DNA of 64,000 nucleotides, taken from assembly GCA_001940995.1 (NCBI GenBank), contig MSHC01000034.1, positions 1-64,000 of the forward strand, in the 5' to 3' direction. Below the pieces are notes generated by a model. The model was not told where the DNA came from. It saw only the letters and a list, made by a program, of their open reading frames with translations, and ran no database searches. The translations under genes and the position numbers were made by a program. This document shows, piece after piece, positions 1-7,587 of this stretch. The stretch is from Ruminococcus sp. Phil15 (GTDB taxonomy: Bacteria; Bacillota; Clostridia; Oscillospirales; Ruminococcaceae). Numbering within the stretch: the stretch's first letter is position 1; each line of letters begins with the position of its first letter.

Positions 1-82
1 GTCCGATACGCAGGGAGCAAATCTAAGGATTTGCGTATCTGCGAGGACATCAAAATATAATAAACACTTTGTGTTTATTATA
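1..82 (+). repeat. Composite hairpin repeat, copy A (cut by window edge)
   Basis: A 48-base core (1-48) can fold as nested stems: GTCC/GGAC outside, CGCAG/CTGCG in the middle, GCAAATC/GATTTGC inside. It is followed by a 12-bp perfect hairpin (56-67 with 71-82, loop TTT). The core is almost identical to 112-159 and is found inverted and diverged at 9862-9908. The first hairpin of the element, seen in copies B and C, would lie left of the window. Confidence 0.85.
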
Positions 83-193
83 CCATAAAATCGAAGATTT
101 ATGGTATAATAGTCCGAAACGCAGGGAGCAAATCTAAGGATTTGCGTATCTGCGAGGACATGAAAATATAATAAATGCCTTGCGTTTATTATA
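77..193 (+). repeat. Composite hairpin repeat, copy B (complete)
   Basis: This copy has three parts in order: hairpin 1 with arms TTATACCATAAA and TTTATGGTATAA (about 77-109), the 48-base nested core (112-159), and hairpin 2 (arms 167-178 and 182-193, loop CTT). The core differs from copy A at one base. The hairpin 2 stem differs from copy A at matched positions, one pair being compensatory and one a T/G wobble, so pairing is kept. It sits just upstream of the pyrE promoter. Confidence 0.85.
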
Positions 194-224
194 CCCCAAC
201 AGGCAATATTAGTCAATCGGACAC

Positions 225-253
225 TTGAAAAAATAATGCGGATATGGTATACT
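225..253 (+). promoter_or_regulatory. Sigma-A-type promoter for pyrE
   Basis: TTGAAA (225-230), a 17-base spacer and TATACT (248-253). It lies about 50 bases before the pyrE start and immediately after the repeat block. Confidence 0.7.
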
Positions 254-306
254 TAATAAAGCACAATAGCCGTGAAAGTAAATTTTGTGAAAGGAATTGA
301 AAAACA

Positions 307-966
307 ATGACCTACAAAGAGGAATTTATCAGGTTTATGGCAGACAGCGGAGTCCTCACATTCGGAGATTTCACGCTCAAGAGCGGAAGAAAAGCTCCGT
401 ACTTCATCAATGCCGGAAACTATAAAACAGGGGCGCAGCTTGCAAAGCTCGGCAGCTTTTACGCAGAATGTATCAAGGAAAGCGGTATCGAGGCGGATAC
501 GCTTTTCGGTCCTGCATATAAGGGAATCCCGCTTGCAGTTTCCGCCGCAACTGCCCTCTACAATAAGTTCGGTATCGATGTATCTTACTGCTTTGACAGA
601 AAGGAAGTCAAGGACCACGGCGAGGGCGGTATGTTCGTAGGACAGAAGCTCAGCGACGGAGATAAGGTCGTTATAATAGAGGACGTTATGACATCGGGAA
701 AGGCGCTCAGAGAGGTTCTCCCAAAGCTGAGGGGCGAAGCGGATGTCAATATCACAGGTATGATTATCACAGTTGACCGTATGGAAAAAGCACTCGACAG
801 CGAACAGTCCGCAGTGCAGAATGCATATACGGAATTCGGCGTAAGGGTGTTCTCTATCGTAACAATGGAGGATATTATAAAGGCAATCGAAGACGGCGTT
901 ATAGAGGGCAAAGAATATCTGGAGGCTATGAGAGCATACAGAGCGCAGTACGGCGCAGCTTATTAA
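307..966 (+). CDS. pyrE: Orotate phosphoribosyltransferase
   Basis: PyrE joins orotate and PRPP to make orotidine 5'-phosphate in cytoplasmic UMP synthesis. The 219-residue protein has the PRPP-binding motif VVIIEDVMTSGKA at about 121-133 and the flexible catalytic loop FDRKEVKDHGEGG at about 97-109, both diagnostic. Length fits the family. The ATG has an AAAGGA site about 9 bases upstream. The gene is monocistronic here, with its own promoter at 225-253 and a terminator at 994-1018; no pyrF or pyrD neighbours are present. The only other pyrimidine gene in the window is carB. I see no PyrR-binding leader before it. Confidence 0.96.
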   Translation: MTYKEEFIRFMADSGVLTFGDFTLKSGRKAPYFINAGNYKTGAQLAKLGSFYAECIKESGIEADTLFGPAYKGIPLAVSAATALYNKFGIDVSYCFDRKEVKDHGEGGMFVGQKLSDGDKVVIIEDVMTSGKALREVLPKLRGEADVNITGMIITVDRMEKALDSEQSAVQNAYTEFGVRVFSIVTMEDIIKAIEDGVIEGKEYLEAMRAYRAQYGAAY

Positions 967-993
967 GCCCCGTTTGCTGAAACGACAAAGAAA

Positions 994-1018
994 AAAGGAC
1001 TGTCAAAAACAGTCCTTT
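994..1018 (+). terminator. Hairpin after pyrE
   Basis: AAAGGACTGT pairs with ACAGTCCTTT around a 5-base loop. The T run is short, so termination strength is uncertain. Confidence 0.65.
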
Positions 1019-1123
1019 GTAATTTAGAAACAAACATCAAAAAAATTTTGGAGAGGATGAAACGAGCATTACATTCCTCATTTACTATTATATCACATTG
1101 ACATAAATGCACAACAACAATTC

Positions 1124-1132
1124 TGTTACAAT
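1124..1132 (+). promoter_or_regulatory. Possible extended -10 for the AEC transporter
   Basis: TGTTACAAT matches the extended -10 form (TG-n-TACAAT). No -35 lies at the right distance; TTGACA at 1098-1103 is 23 bases away. The overlapping TGTTACA/TGTGACA half-sites could also be an operator. Weak evidence. Confidence 0.3.
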
Positions 1133-1201
1133 TTGTGACAATTTGATTACACGGTAAACGGTGATGCCCAAGCTTCAGAATTTCTAGGAGGCATTTGACT
1201 T

Positions 1202-2149
1202 ATGGACTTAGCTTTTCTCCTGTTCCAGAAAACAATAGTAATGCTTATCTACCTCGTAATAGGCTGTATCTGCTATAAAACAAAGCTTGTTACCGATGCC
1301 GGAAATAAGAGTATGACAAACATAGCAATCTATGTTTTAACTCCTGCAATGATACTTATGTCTTTTCGGCAGGAGTTTTCAAAGAAGCTGTTTGACGGAC
1401 TTCTCGTTACAATGGGACTTAGCTGTATCGGATTTGCGATTATCATACCGCTGGTCTACCTGCTGGTAAGGAAAAAAACACTCGGCGGAAAGGATAACCC
1501 AGACTGCGTAGTAGAGCGTTTTTCATCGCTCTATTCAAACTGCGGATTTATGGGAATACCCCTCGCTAATGAGCTTTTCGGCGCAGAGGGCGTGTTTTAT
1601 ATAACGGCGTTCCATTCTGTTTTTACGCTCCTTATATGGACGCACGGCGTGTATCTTATAACAGGCGACAAGAAGAATATATCTATAAAAAAGGTTATCA
1701 CAAACCCGTCCGTTATAGCAACGTTTTTGGGTATAATTCTCTTTGCGGTAGACTATAAGCCGCCGGTTATCGTGAACAGTGCGCTTTCCGCTATGACTAC
1801 CGCAGTAGCGCCGCTTGCAATGATTGTCGCAGGCGTTATGATTGCTCAGTCGGATTTCAAGTCAATATTTACAAATAAGCGTATCTACTGGGTAGCGCTT
1901 ATAAGGCTCGTGCTTTTCCCCGTGCTGCTCACAATTGTACTGACGGGCATTTTTAAGCTTTCCGGTGTCAGTGAAACAGTGCTTCTGGCAACGCTTTTAG
2001 GCTTCTCCTGCCCGACAGCCACAACAGGCACGATGTTCGCAATAAGGTTTGACAAAAACGCAAAAACAGCCGCACAGATTTTTGCATTCACTACAATACT
2101 CTCGGTAATCACAATGCCCCTTATCATCTATTTCCAGTCACTTCTGTAA
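1202..2149 (+). CDS. AEC (auxin efflux carrier) family permease
   Basis: A 315-residue polytopic membrane protein with about ten hydrophobic segments, of the AEC family of bacterial permeases that carry organic acids such as malate. The N-terminal half has the family's helix pattern with a conserved-looking SNCGFMGIPLANELFG stretch near residue 115, and the C-terminal half has the GFSCPTATTG segment near 275. The ATG at 1202 follows a strong CTAGGAGG site. It is a single gene between two terminators. Substrate cannot be assigned from sequence, and no metabolic neighbour points to one. Confidence 0.88.
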   Translation: MDLAFLLFQKTIVMLIYLVIGCICYKTKLVTDAGNKSMTNIAIYVLTPAMILMSFRQEFSKKLFDGLLVTMGLSCIGFAIIIPLVYLLVRKKTLGGKDNPDCVVERFSSLYSNCGFMGIPLANELFGAEGVFYITAFHSVFTLLIWTHGVYLITGDKKNISIKKVITNPSVIATFLGIILFAVDYKPPVIVNSALSAMTTAVAPLAMIVAGVMIAQSDFKSIFTNKRIYWVALIRLVLFPVLLTIVLTGIFKLSGVSETVLLATLLGFSCPTATTGTMFAIRFDKNAKTAAQIFAFTTILSVITMPLIIYFQSLL

Positions 2150-2155
2150 AAAATA

Positions 2156-2187
2156 AATCCTGAGAAGCTTGCCTCCTCAGGATTTTT
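2156..2187. terminator. Bidirectional terminator between AEC gene and hflX
   Basis: AATCCTGAG and CTCAGGATT form the stem. T runs flank it on both strands, as expected between convergent genes. Confidence 0.85.
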
Positions 2188-2199
2188 TTGTTGCAGCTT

Positions 2200-3441
2200 T
2201 TAAAGCTTATATTCCTCAAACATATAAAGAATCTTGTTGTCGATAAGTGCGTCGACGAGTATCCCGTCAGCTTCATAATCCTGCGAGAATACCTTTCCGT
2301 CAATCAGTATCTTGTTCACCAGACCGCTTTTGTCGTAGGGAAGCCTTACCCTCATTCTCTGTGCAGTCGTCTCAAGCGCCTTGGCAAGCGCAAGAAGCAT
2401 AGCGGCAATTCCTTCGCCGCTCTTTGCCGATATCTTGACCGCCGAACCGTTTGTGTCAAGGTCGTCAATGTACGGCACAAGGTCGCATTTGTTCAGCACC
2501 GTTACAACAGGGATTCCGTCACAGCCAAGCTCCTTTAACAGCGACAAAGTGACCTCTGCCTGTTCCTGACAGTTGTCGGAGGAAGCGTCGCAGATGTGCA
2601 GTATTACATCAGCGCTTGAAGCCTCCTCAAGAGTTGACTTGAATGCCTCGACAAGCTGATGGGGGAGTCTGCTTATAAGTCCAACCGTGTCAATAAGCGT
2701 AACGCTTCTGCCGTCGGGCAGCTCGATTGCCCTCGACGTCGTTTCAAGCGTAGCAAACAGCTTGTTCTCCGCAAGCACTCCTGCTTCGGTAAGCTTGTTG
2801 AGAAGCGTGGATTTTCCGACGTTTGTGTATCCGACAATTGCGCAGGTAAGAATATTGTCCTTTTTACGCTTTGCCCTTGCGTATCCACGCCTCCTTTCAA
2901 TCTCACGAAGCTCATCGGTAAGCGCCTGTATCCTTGAACGTATGTGTCGCTTGTCCGTTTCAAGCTTACTCTCGCCCGGACCTCTCGTGCCTATGCCGCC
3001 GCCAAGTCTCGACAGCTTTACACCCATTCCCGCAAGCCTCGGCAGGCGGTATTTGTTCTGTGCAAGTTCAACCTGAAGCCTGCCCTCACGGGTTGTAGCA
3101 CGCTGTGCGAATATGTCAAGTATAAGCATAGTGCGGTCTATCGTGAATGTGTTGCAGGCGTCCTCAATGTTTCGTATCTGAGTCGCCGTAAGCTCGTGGT
3201 CAAAGATTATCCTGTCAGCATCTACCTGCTGACAAAGCTGCGCAAGCTCCGCAAGTCTTCCCGAACCTATGCAGGTGCCTGGGTCAAACGCAGGCCTTTT
3301 CTGTATGACCCTTGCCACGACCTCGCCGCCTGCCGTTTCCACTAGTTCGGAAAGCTCGTCCATAGACTGCTCCGCATTGTATTCGCCCGTGTCAACGCAA
3401 ACGGTTATTACCTTTTCTTTTTGTCTTTCATTTTCATACAT
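2200..3441 (-). CDS. hflX: GTPase HflX
   Basis: HflX is a ribosome-associated GTPase that splits or rescues stalled ribosomes. The 413-residue protein has the N-terminal HflX domain ending in the signature GGGIGTRGPGE (about 147-157), a coiled linker rich in Arg/Glu (165-195), then a G domain with P-loop GYTNVGKS (204-211), DTVG (251-254) and NKCD (317-320). The ATG at 3441 has an AAGGAG site about 13 bases upstream; a second in-frame ATG is absent nearby. No clear promoter lies in the 68 bases before it, so it may be reached by read-through from the small membrane gene upstream. Confidence 0.95.
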   Translation of the reverse strand: MYENERQKEKVITVCVDTGEYNAEQSMDELSELVETAGGEVVARVIQKRPAFDPGTCIGSGRLAELAQLCQQVDADRIIFDHELTATQIRNIEDACNTFTIDRTMLILDIFAQRATTREGRLQVELAQNKYRLPRLAGMGVKLSRLGGGIGTRGPGESKLETDKRHIRSRIQALTDELREIERRRGYARAKRKKDNILTCAIVGYTNVGKSTLLNKLTEAGVLAENKLFATLETTSRAIELPDGRSVTLIDTVGLISRLPHQLVEAFKSTLEEASSADVILHICDASSDNCQEQAEVTLSLLKELGCDGIPVVTVLNKCDLVPYIDDLDTNGSAVKISAKSGEGIAAMLLALAKALETTAQRMRVRLPYDKSGLVNKILIDGKVFSQDYEADGILVDALIDNKILYMFEEYKL

Positions 3442-3471
3442 ATTACTACAAATTTCTCCTTACAAAATAAA

Positions 3472-3493
3472 AGAGCCGCATAACAGCGACTCT
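3472..3493 (-). terminator. Hairpin between small membrane gene and hflX
   Basis: On the minus strand AGAGTCGC pairs with GCGGCTCT (one G-T pair), followed by TTTATTTT. It could terminate the upstream gene or partly attenuate hflX, which has no obvious promoter of its own. Confidence 0.7.
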
Positions 3494-3509
3494 CACTTGT
3501 TTTGTTCCC

Positions 3510-3752
3510 TTACTTACTAACTCCGAGAAATTTGCATACCGCAAGGATAATTCCGCCGATAGAGTATATCTCGATGAGCGCTCCGACGATACCGAAAATA
3601 ATTCCGATAACAGGGATGCTGGCAAGAACACCGATAAGAACACCGATGATAGCGCCTACTACAACGTAAATTACGATCGCAATAACAAGTGACTTAACGT
3701 CTTTTTCCTTTACAGAGTTGTTGATTGGGAAAAATGGTGCGAGCTGTTCCAT
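3510..3752 (-). CDS. Small two-helix membrane protein
   Basis: An 80-residue protein I do not recognise as a named family. A polar N-terminus with a Lys/Glu cluster (about 12-21) is followed by two long hydrophobic segments, about 22-45 and 47-76, rich in Ile, Val and Gly with GxxxG-like spacing, so it is probably an integral membrane protein. The ATG is preceded by AGGTGAGGTG about 11 bases upstream and by a strong promoter at 3786-3813. It stands upstream of hflX on the same strand with a hairpin between. Function unknown. Confidence 0.75.
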   Translation of the reverse strand: MEQLAPFFPINNSVKEKDVKSLVIAIVIYVVVGAIIGVLIGVLASIPVIGIIFGIVGALIEIYSIGGIILAVCKFLGVSK

Positions 3753-3785
3753 GATAATATTTTCACCTCACCTTTATATGGTATT

Positions 3786-3813
3786 ATTATACAACAGTTT
3801 TTTTGTTTGTAAA
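3786..3813 (-). promoter_or_regulatory. Sigma-A promoter for the small membrane gene
   Basis: On the minus strand TTTACA (3813-3808), a 16-base spacer and TATAAT (3791-3786). Confidence 0.75.
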
Positions 3814-3908
3814 GGGGAAAGAATGTGAAAACTGTGTGAAAACCCGAAATTTTATGTATTGTGAACAGGAAAAAAGCTTATATTTCAATGAAAATCTTAT
3901 AAAAAACT

Positions 3909-3937
3909 ATGGAAATTAAGCGCAAAATGTAGTATAA
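3909..3937 (+). promoter_or_regulatory. Probable promoter for nadB
   Basis: TATAAT at 3932-3937 with a weak TGGAAA 17 bases upstream (3909-3914). It is the only good -10 in the upstream gap. Confidence 0.5.
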
Positions 3938-3990
3938 TAAAATAAGTATATCTTTGCGGAAAATTCGGAAGTGTACTTTGCAAAAATGTC

Positions 3991-4019
3991 TTTGATAATA
4001 AACCTTAGACTTTATCAAA
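3991..4019 (+). promoter_or_regulatory. Inverted repeat in nadB leader, possible operator
   Basis: TTTGATAA (3991-3998) and TTATCAAA (4012-4019) form a perfect 8-bp inverted repeat between the promoter and the nadB start. NAD genes in Firmicutes are often controlled by NiaR, but I cannot tie this site to a given regulator. Confidence 0.4.
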
Positions 4020-4034
4020 AAGAAGCGTGATTGA

Positions 4035-5525
4035 ATGAAAAAATATGACGTAATAATCGTGGGAGCAGGCGCAGCAGGACTCTCTGCCGCAATAAACCTC
4101 TCAAGAGAACTCAGCGTCCTTGTTATATGCAAGGGAGAAAGCGAGCTTTGTAATTCTAATCTTGCACAGGGCGGTATTGCAGGAGTCTATAACAGCCCCG
4201 AGGACAGTCCGGAGTATCATAAGCACGACACTTTTGTCGCAGGCGGATTTGAAAACGACCCTGTAACAACAGATATACTCGTTAACGAAGCGCATAAGGA
4301 TATCGGCAGACTTATCGACCTCGGTGTAGAGTTTGATAAAACCGAAGACGGCGAGTATCATAGAACGCTTGAGGGCGGTCACGGCAAGCACCGTATATTC
4401 CATAAAGCCGACGCAACAGGTCACGAGATTGTGATAAAGCTCCAGAAAGTTGTAAAGCAGTTACCTAATGTTGAGTTTTTGGATAATGCGCTCCTTTGCA
4501 GTATCAAAAAGGTAAACGGCGGCTTTGTGCTAGATATTCTCAAAAACGAAAAGTATGAGGGATACTGCTGTCAGTACGCAATCCTTTGCACAGGAGGTAT
4601 CGGCAGAGTATATGAGTTCACTACAAATTCCGCAATTGCAACAGGCGACGGGATTGCCTTTGCCTACAATATAGGTGCGAGAATAAAGCATTTAAGCTAT
4701 ATCCAGTTCCACCCTACTGCATTCAATAACAAGAATACAAGAGAGTGCTTTCTTATTTCCGAAGCGGTAAGAGGCGAGGGCGCTTATCTCCGTAACTGCC
4801 ATAAGGAAAGATTTATGCATAACTATGACAAGCGTCTGGAGCTTGCGCCGAGAGACGTCGTTTCTCATTCTATCATCTTTGAAGCAAAGAGGACAGGCTC
4901 CGATGACTTCTACATCGACATTACCCATAAGGACAGCGAGTTCGTCAAAAGCCGCTTCCCGATGATTTATTCAAACCTCCTCAAAGCAGGCTACGATATG
5001 ACAAAGGACTGCGTGCCTATTTTCCCTTGTCAGCATTACCTGATGGGCGGAATAGACGTAGATAAGTATTCTCAGACGTCTGTTGACGGATTGTATGCCT
5101 GCGGCGAATGTTCCCATACAGGAGTACACGGAAACAACCGCCTCGCATCAAATTCTCTCCTTGAAGCGCTCGTTTTTTCAAGACGTGCAGCAGAGCAGAT
5201 CAACACCAGAAAGTTTGATAACAATTTTGCTCCGTCCTATGAGTTTGTGCATGACTTAAACGCCCCGAAAATTCCAAAGGGATTAAGAACGCAAATCCGT
5301 GCGATAATGCAGAAAGCATATTTCGTAATGCCCGATGTGGAGTCTTTGTTCCCGGGCTTTGCAAAGGTCAAGGAAATTAAGGAGCTTCTCGAAAGAGGAA
5401 AGTTCAGGACAGATAAAGATTATGTGGAAGCAAGGTCGCTTGCCACCGTCGCATATATTATCCTCAAGGAAGCAATAGCAATCGCTTCCGAAAATGCCGA
5501 GATTACACGAAATGAAGTTAAATAG
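4035..5525 (+). CDS. nadB: L-aspartate oxidase
   Basis: NadB oxidises L-aspartate to iminoaspartate with FAD, the first step of de novo NAD synthesis. The 496-residue protein starts with the FAD-binding motif VGAGAAGL (9-16), has the SNLAQGGIAG stretch near 43-52, and the family HPTAF motif followed by an EAVRGEGA segment in the middle. The C-terminal FAD-contacting GVHGNNRLASNSLLE region near 366-380 is intact. Length is close to the usual 500-540, with a slightly short C-terminal helical domain. It precedes nadC, with one small gene between; quinolinate synthase (nadA) is not in the window. Confidence 0.95.
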   Translation: MKKYDVIIVGAGAAGLSAAINLSRELSVLVICKGESELCNSNLAQGGIAGVYNSPEDSPEYHKHDTFVAGGFENDPVTTDILVNEAHKDIGRLIDLGVEFDKTEDGEYHRTLEGGHGKHRIFHKADATGHEIVIKLQKVVKQLPNVEFLDNALLCSIKKVNGGFVLDILKNEKYEGYCCQYAILCTGGIGRVYEFTTNSAIATGDGIAFAYNIGARIKHLSYIQFHPTAFNNKNTRECFLISEAVRGEGAYLRNCHKERFMHNYDKRLELAPRDVVSHSIIFEAKRTGSDDFYIDITHKDSEFVKSRFPMIYSNLLKAGYDMTKDCVPIFPCQHYLMGGIDVDKYSQTSVDGLYACGECSHTGVHGNNRLASNSLLEALVFSRRAAEQINTRKFDNNFAPSYEFVHDLNAPKIPKGLRTQIRAIMQKAYFVMPDVESLFPGFAKVKEIKELLERGKFRTDKDYVEARSLATVAYIILKEAIAIASENAEITRNEVK

Positions 5526-5901
5526 CTTCAAACCGTTTTTGGCAGTCTCAGCTATACTTGCAGTTTGCTGGTATTTCCTCTGTACGTTTTTCGTGTCCGT
5601 AATCTTTTCCTACCATCCGTTGGCCTTTGCGCTTTGTATATATTTTTCGGGCTTCTGCGAGGTGGGACTTGAAAAGTTTTTCTATTCAAACGCAAAAAAG
5701 AAAGGCGGGAGCTTTCCAAAGAAAGCAGTCCTCATAGGCTGCTGCCTCCTGCCGATTCTTGCAATTGACCTATTGCTTATTATTGTGCTTCTCCTTGGAA
5801 GCTATGTATATGAGCTTATCGCTTGCCTTGTAATAGCCCTCGGTACATTTATGTACAGACAGATATATACGTTTGCCGAAGAAAAATTAATGAAAAGATA
5901 G
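5512..5901 (+). CDS. Small membrane protein between nadB and nadC
   Basis: A 129-residue hydrophobic protein I do not recognise. About four hydrophobic segments are visible (near 6-28, 34-50, 68-92 and 96-112), with a Lys-rich loop AKKKGG between the second and third. The ATG at 5512 overlaps the nadB stop by 14 bases; an in-frame ATG at 5494 is also possible, and neither has a good ribosome binding site, so translation is probably coupled to nadB. Position suggests co-expression with NAD synthesis, which does not by itself show a role in it. Confidence 0.7.
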   Translation: MKLNSFKPFLAVSAILAVCWYFLCTFFVSVIFSYHPLAFALCIYFSGFCEVGLEKFFYSNAKKKGGSFPKKAVLIGCCLLPILAIDLLLIIVLLLGSYVYELIACLVIALGTFMYRQIYTFAEEKLMKR

Positions 5902-5913
5902 GAGTTTTAAGTT

Positions 5914-6753
5914 ATGAAGCTTATGCAGTTCCAGATTGACGAGCTTATTAAATCAGCCCTCTTGGAGGATATAAACTACATAGACGTTACAACCGATTAC
6001 CTCGTCAGCGAGGACAGCGTTTCTACCGCACGGTATGTCGCTAAGGACGACGGTATCCTGTGCGGAATTGAAGTAGCGTTCAGAGTTTTCAAACTCCTTG
6101 ACGATAATGCCGACTGCGAAATCTATATAAACGACGGCGAGATGGTAAAGAAAGGCGATATAATCGCAAGATTTACCGCAAAAACCAGAGCTCTCTTAAA
6201 GGGTGAAAGAACAGCGCTCAATATTATCCAGCATATGTCGGGCATCGCAACTGCGACAAATAAGTGCGTAAAGCTCGTAGAGGGTACGAACGCATCTGTC
6301 GTCGATACAAGAAAGACCCTGCCCGGACTCCGTGCAATACAGAAGTATGCCGTAACAGTAGGCGGAGGGAAAAATCACCGCTATAATCTCTCCGACTGTG
6401 CAATGCTGAAAGATACCCATATAGATGCCTACGGCTCTATGACAAATGCGGTGAATAAGCTCCGTGAGGGAATTGGTCATACAACTAAAATCGAGGTAGA
6501 GGTCGGCTCGCTCGACGAGCTTAACGAGGCGCTTACCCTAGGCGTGGATATCATCATGCTCGACAATATGTCCTGCGAGGATATGAAAAAGGCTGTCGAG
6601 ATAACAAACGGCAGAGCAAAGCTTGAAGCCTCGGGAAATGTTACCGCCGAAACAATAAGGGCTATCGCAGAAACAGGCGTCGATATTATTTCTCTTGGCG
6701 CTATTACACATTCGGTAAAGGCGTTCGACATCTCGATGAAAATGGATAAGTAG
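5914..6753 (+). CDS. nadC: Nicotinate-nucleotide pyrophosphorylase (carboxylating)
   Basis: NadC converts quinolinate and PRPP to nicotinate mononucleotide with loss of CO2. The 279-residue sequence has the family motif VDTRKTLPGLR (about 130-140), the GGGKNHRYNLSD segment (about 151-162) and KDTHI, which line the quinolinate site, and the IMLDNMS stretch near 214. Length is typical. ATG at 5914 follows AGGAG at good spacing. It sits 12 bases after the small membrane gene, in the nadB operon. Confidence 0.96.
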   Translation: MKLMQFQIDELIKSALLEDINYIDVTTDYLVSEDSVSTARYVAKDDGILCGIEVAFRVFKLLDDNADCEIYINDGEMVKKGDIIARFTAKTRALLKGERTALNIIQHMSGIATATNKCVKLVEGTNASVVDTRKTLPGLRAIQKYAVTVGGGKNHRYNLSDCAMLKDTHIDAYGSMTNAVNKLREGIGHTTKIEVEVGSLDELNEALTLGVDIIMLDNMSCEDMKKAVEITNGRAKLEASGNVTAETIRAIAETGVDIISLGAITHSVKAFDISMKMDK

Positions 6754-6789
6754 TATTTACAGCATCTTAAAGTAAGGAGCGTGTTCTTT

Positions 6790-7587
6790 GTGGCAAGTAT
6801 TATGGACGGAGAAAGACAGTTTCATATCAAAACCATGCCGGGAGAGGTAGGACGTTATGTCATACTACCGGGCGACCCCGGCAGAGTCCCTAAAATCGCA
6901 GAGCTTCTGGATAACGCAGAACAGGTCGCCTGCAACAGAGAATACAATGTCTATACAGGAACGCTTTTAGGCGAACCTGTAACAGTCTGTTCAACAGGTA
7001 TAGGAGGCCCGTCTGCCGCAATAGCGGTCGAGGAGCTTATTAAGTGCGGCGCAGATACCTTTATCCGTATAGGCACAAGCGGCGGTATGGATTTGGAGGT
7101 GTCAGGCGGCGACCTTGTTATAGCGTCAGCTTCCGTAAGAGGCGAGGGTACTACATATGAGTATATCCCAAAGGATTATCCCGCAGTCGCAAGCTTCGAG
7201 GTCGTGGATGCGCTGAAAAGAGCCGCCGAAATCACATCAACAGGTGATATCGGAAACAAGTACCATATCGGAGTCGTACATTCCAAGGATAGCTTCTACG
7301 GCGAGGTCGAGCCTGAATGCTCGCCTGTCGAGGACGATATAAAGTATAGATGGAACGCTTATCTGCGCTGTGGCTGTCTTACCTCTGAAATGGAAAGTGC
7401 CGCTATCTTCGCAGTCTGTACAGCAAGAAGAAAACGATGCGGCGCAGTGTTTACCGCCCTGTGGAATGTTGAACGTTCCAAAATGGGTCTGCCGGATAAT
7501 GTTACCGACGATTCTTCAAGAGCAATAAAGTGCGCAGTAGACGCAATAAAAATCCTCATTGAAGGCGATAGAAAGCGCAATGGATAA
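6790..7587 (+). CDS. udp: Uridine phosphorylase-type nucleoside phosphorylase
   Basis: A PNP/UDP-family enzyme that splits a nucleoside with phosphate for base salvage. Family features are ILPGDPGR near 25-32, STGIGGPS near 67-74, GTSGGM near 95-100 and the EMESAAIF segment near 200 that contacts ribose. The pattern fits uridine phosphorylase better than purine phosphorylases, but this is by recollection. I chose GTG at 6790 because AAGGAG (6774-6779) is 10 bases upstream; GTG at 6781 is too close to it. The protein is 265 residues. It follows nadC by 36 bases and overlaps the next gene by 8. Confidence 0.85.
   Translation: MASIMDGERQFHIKTMPGEVGRYVILPGDPGRVPKIAELLDNAEQVACNREYNVYTGTLLGEPVTVCSTGIGGPSAAIAVEELIKCGADTFIRIGTSGGMDLEVSGGDLVIASASVRGEGTTYEYIPKDYPAVASFEVVDALKRAAEITSTGDIGNKYHIGVVHSKDSFYGEVEPECSPVEDDIKYRWNAYLRCGCLTSEMESAAIFAVCTARRKRCGAVFTALWNVERSKMGLPDNVTDDSSRAIKCAVDAIKILIEGDRKRNG

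Noticed and set aside
1-193. Two near-identical repeats 111 bases apart suggested the start of a CRISPR array
   Set aside because: The sequence between the cores is itself made of hairpins shared with copy C at 9.8 kb, not unique spacers, and no cas gene is near.
3878-4132. Minus-strand open frame before nadB
   Set aside because: It overlaps the nadB promoter and start, has no ribosome binding site and an unlikely composition.
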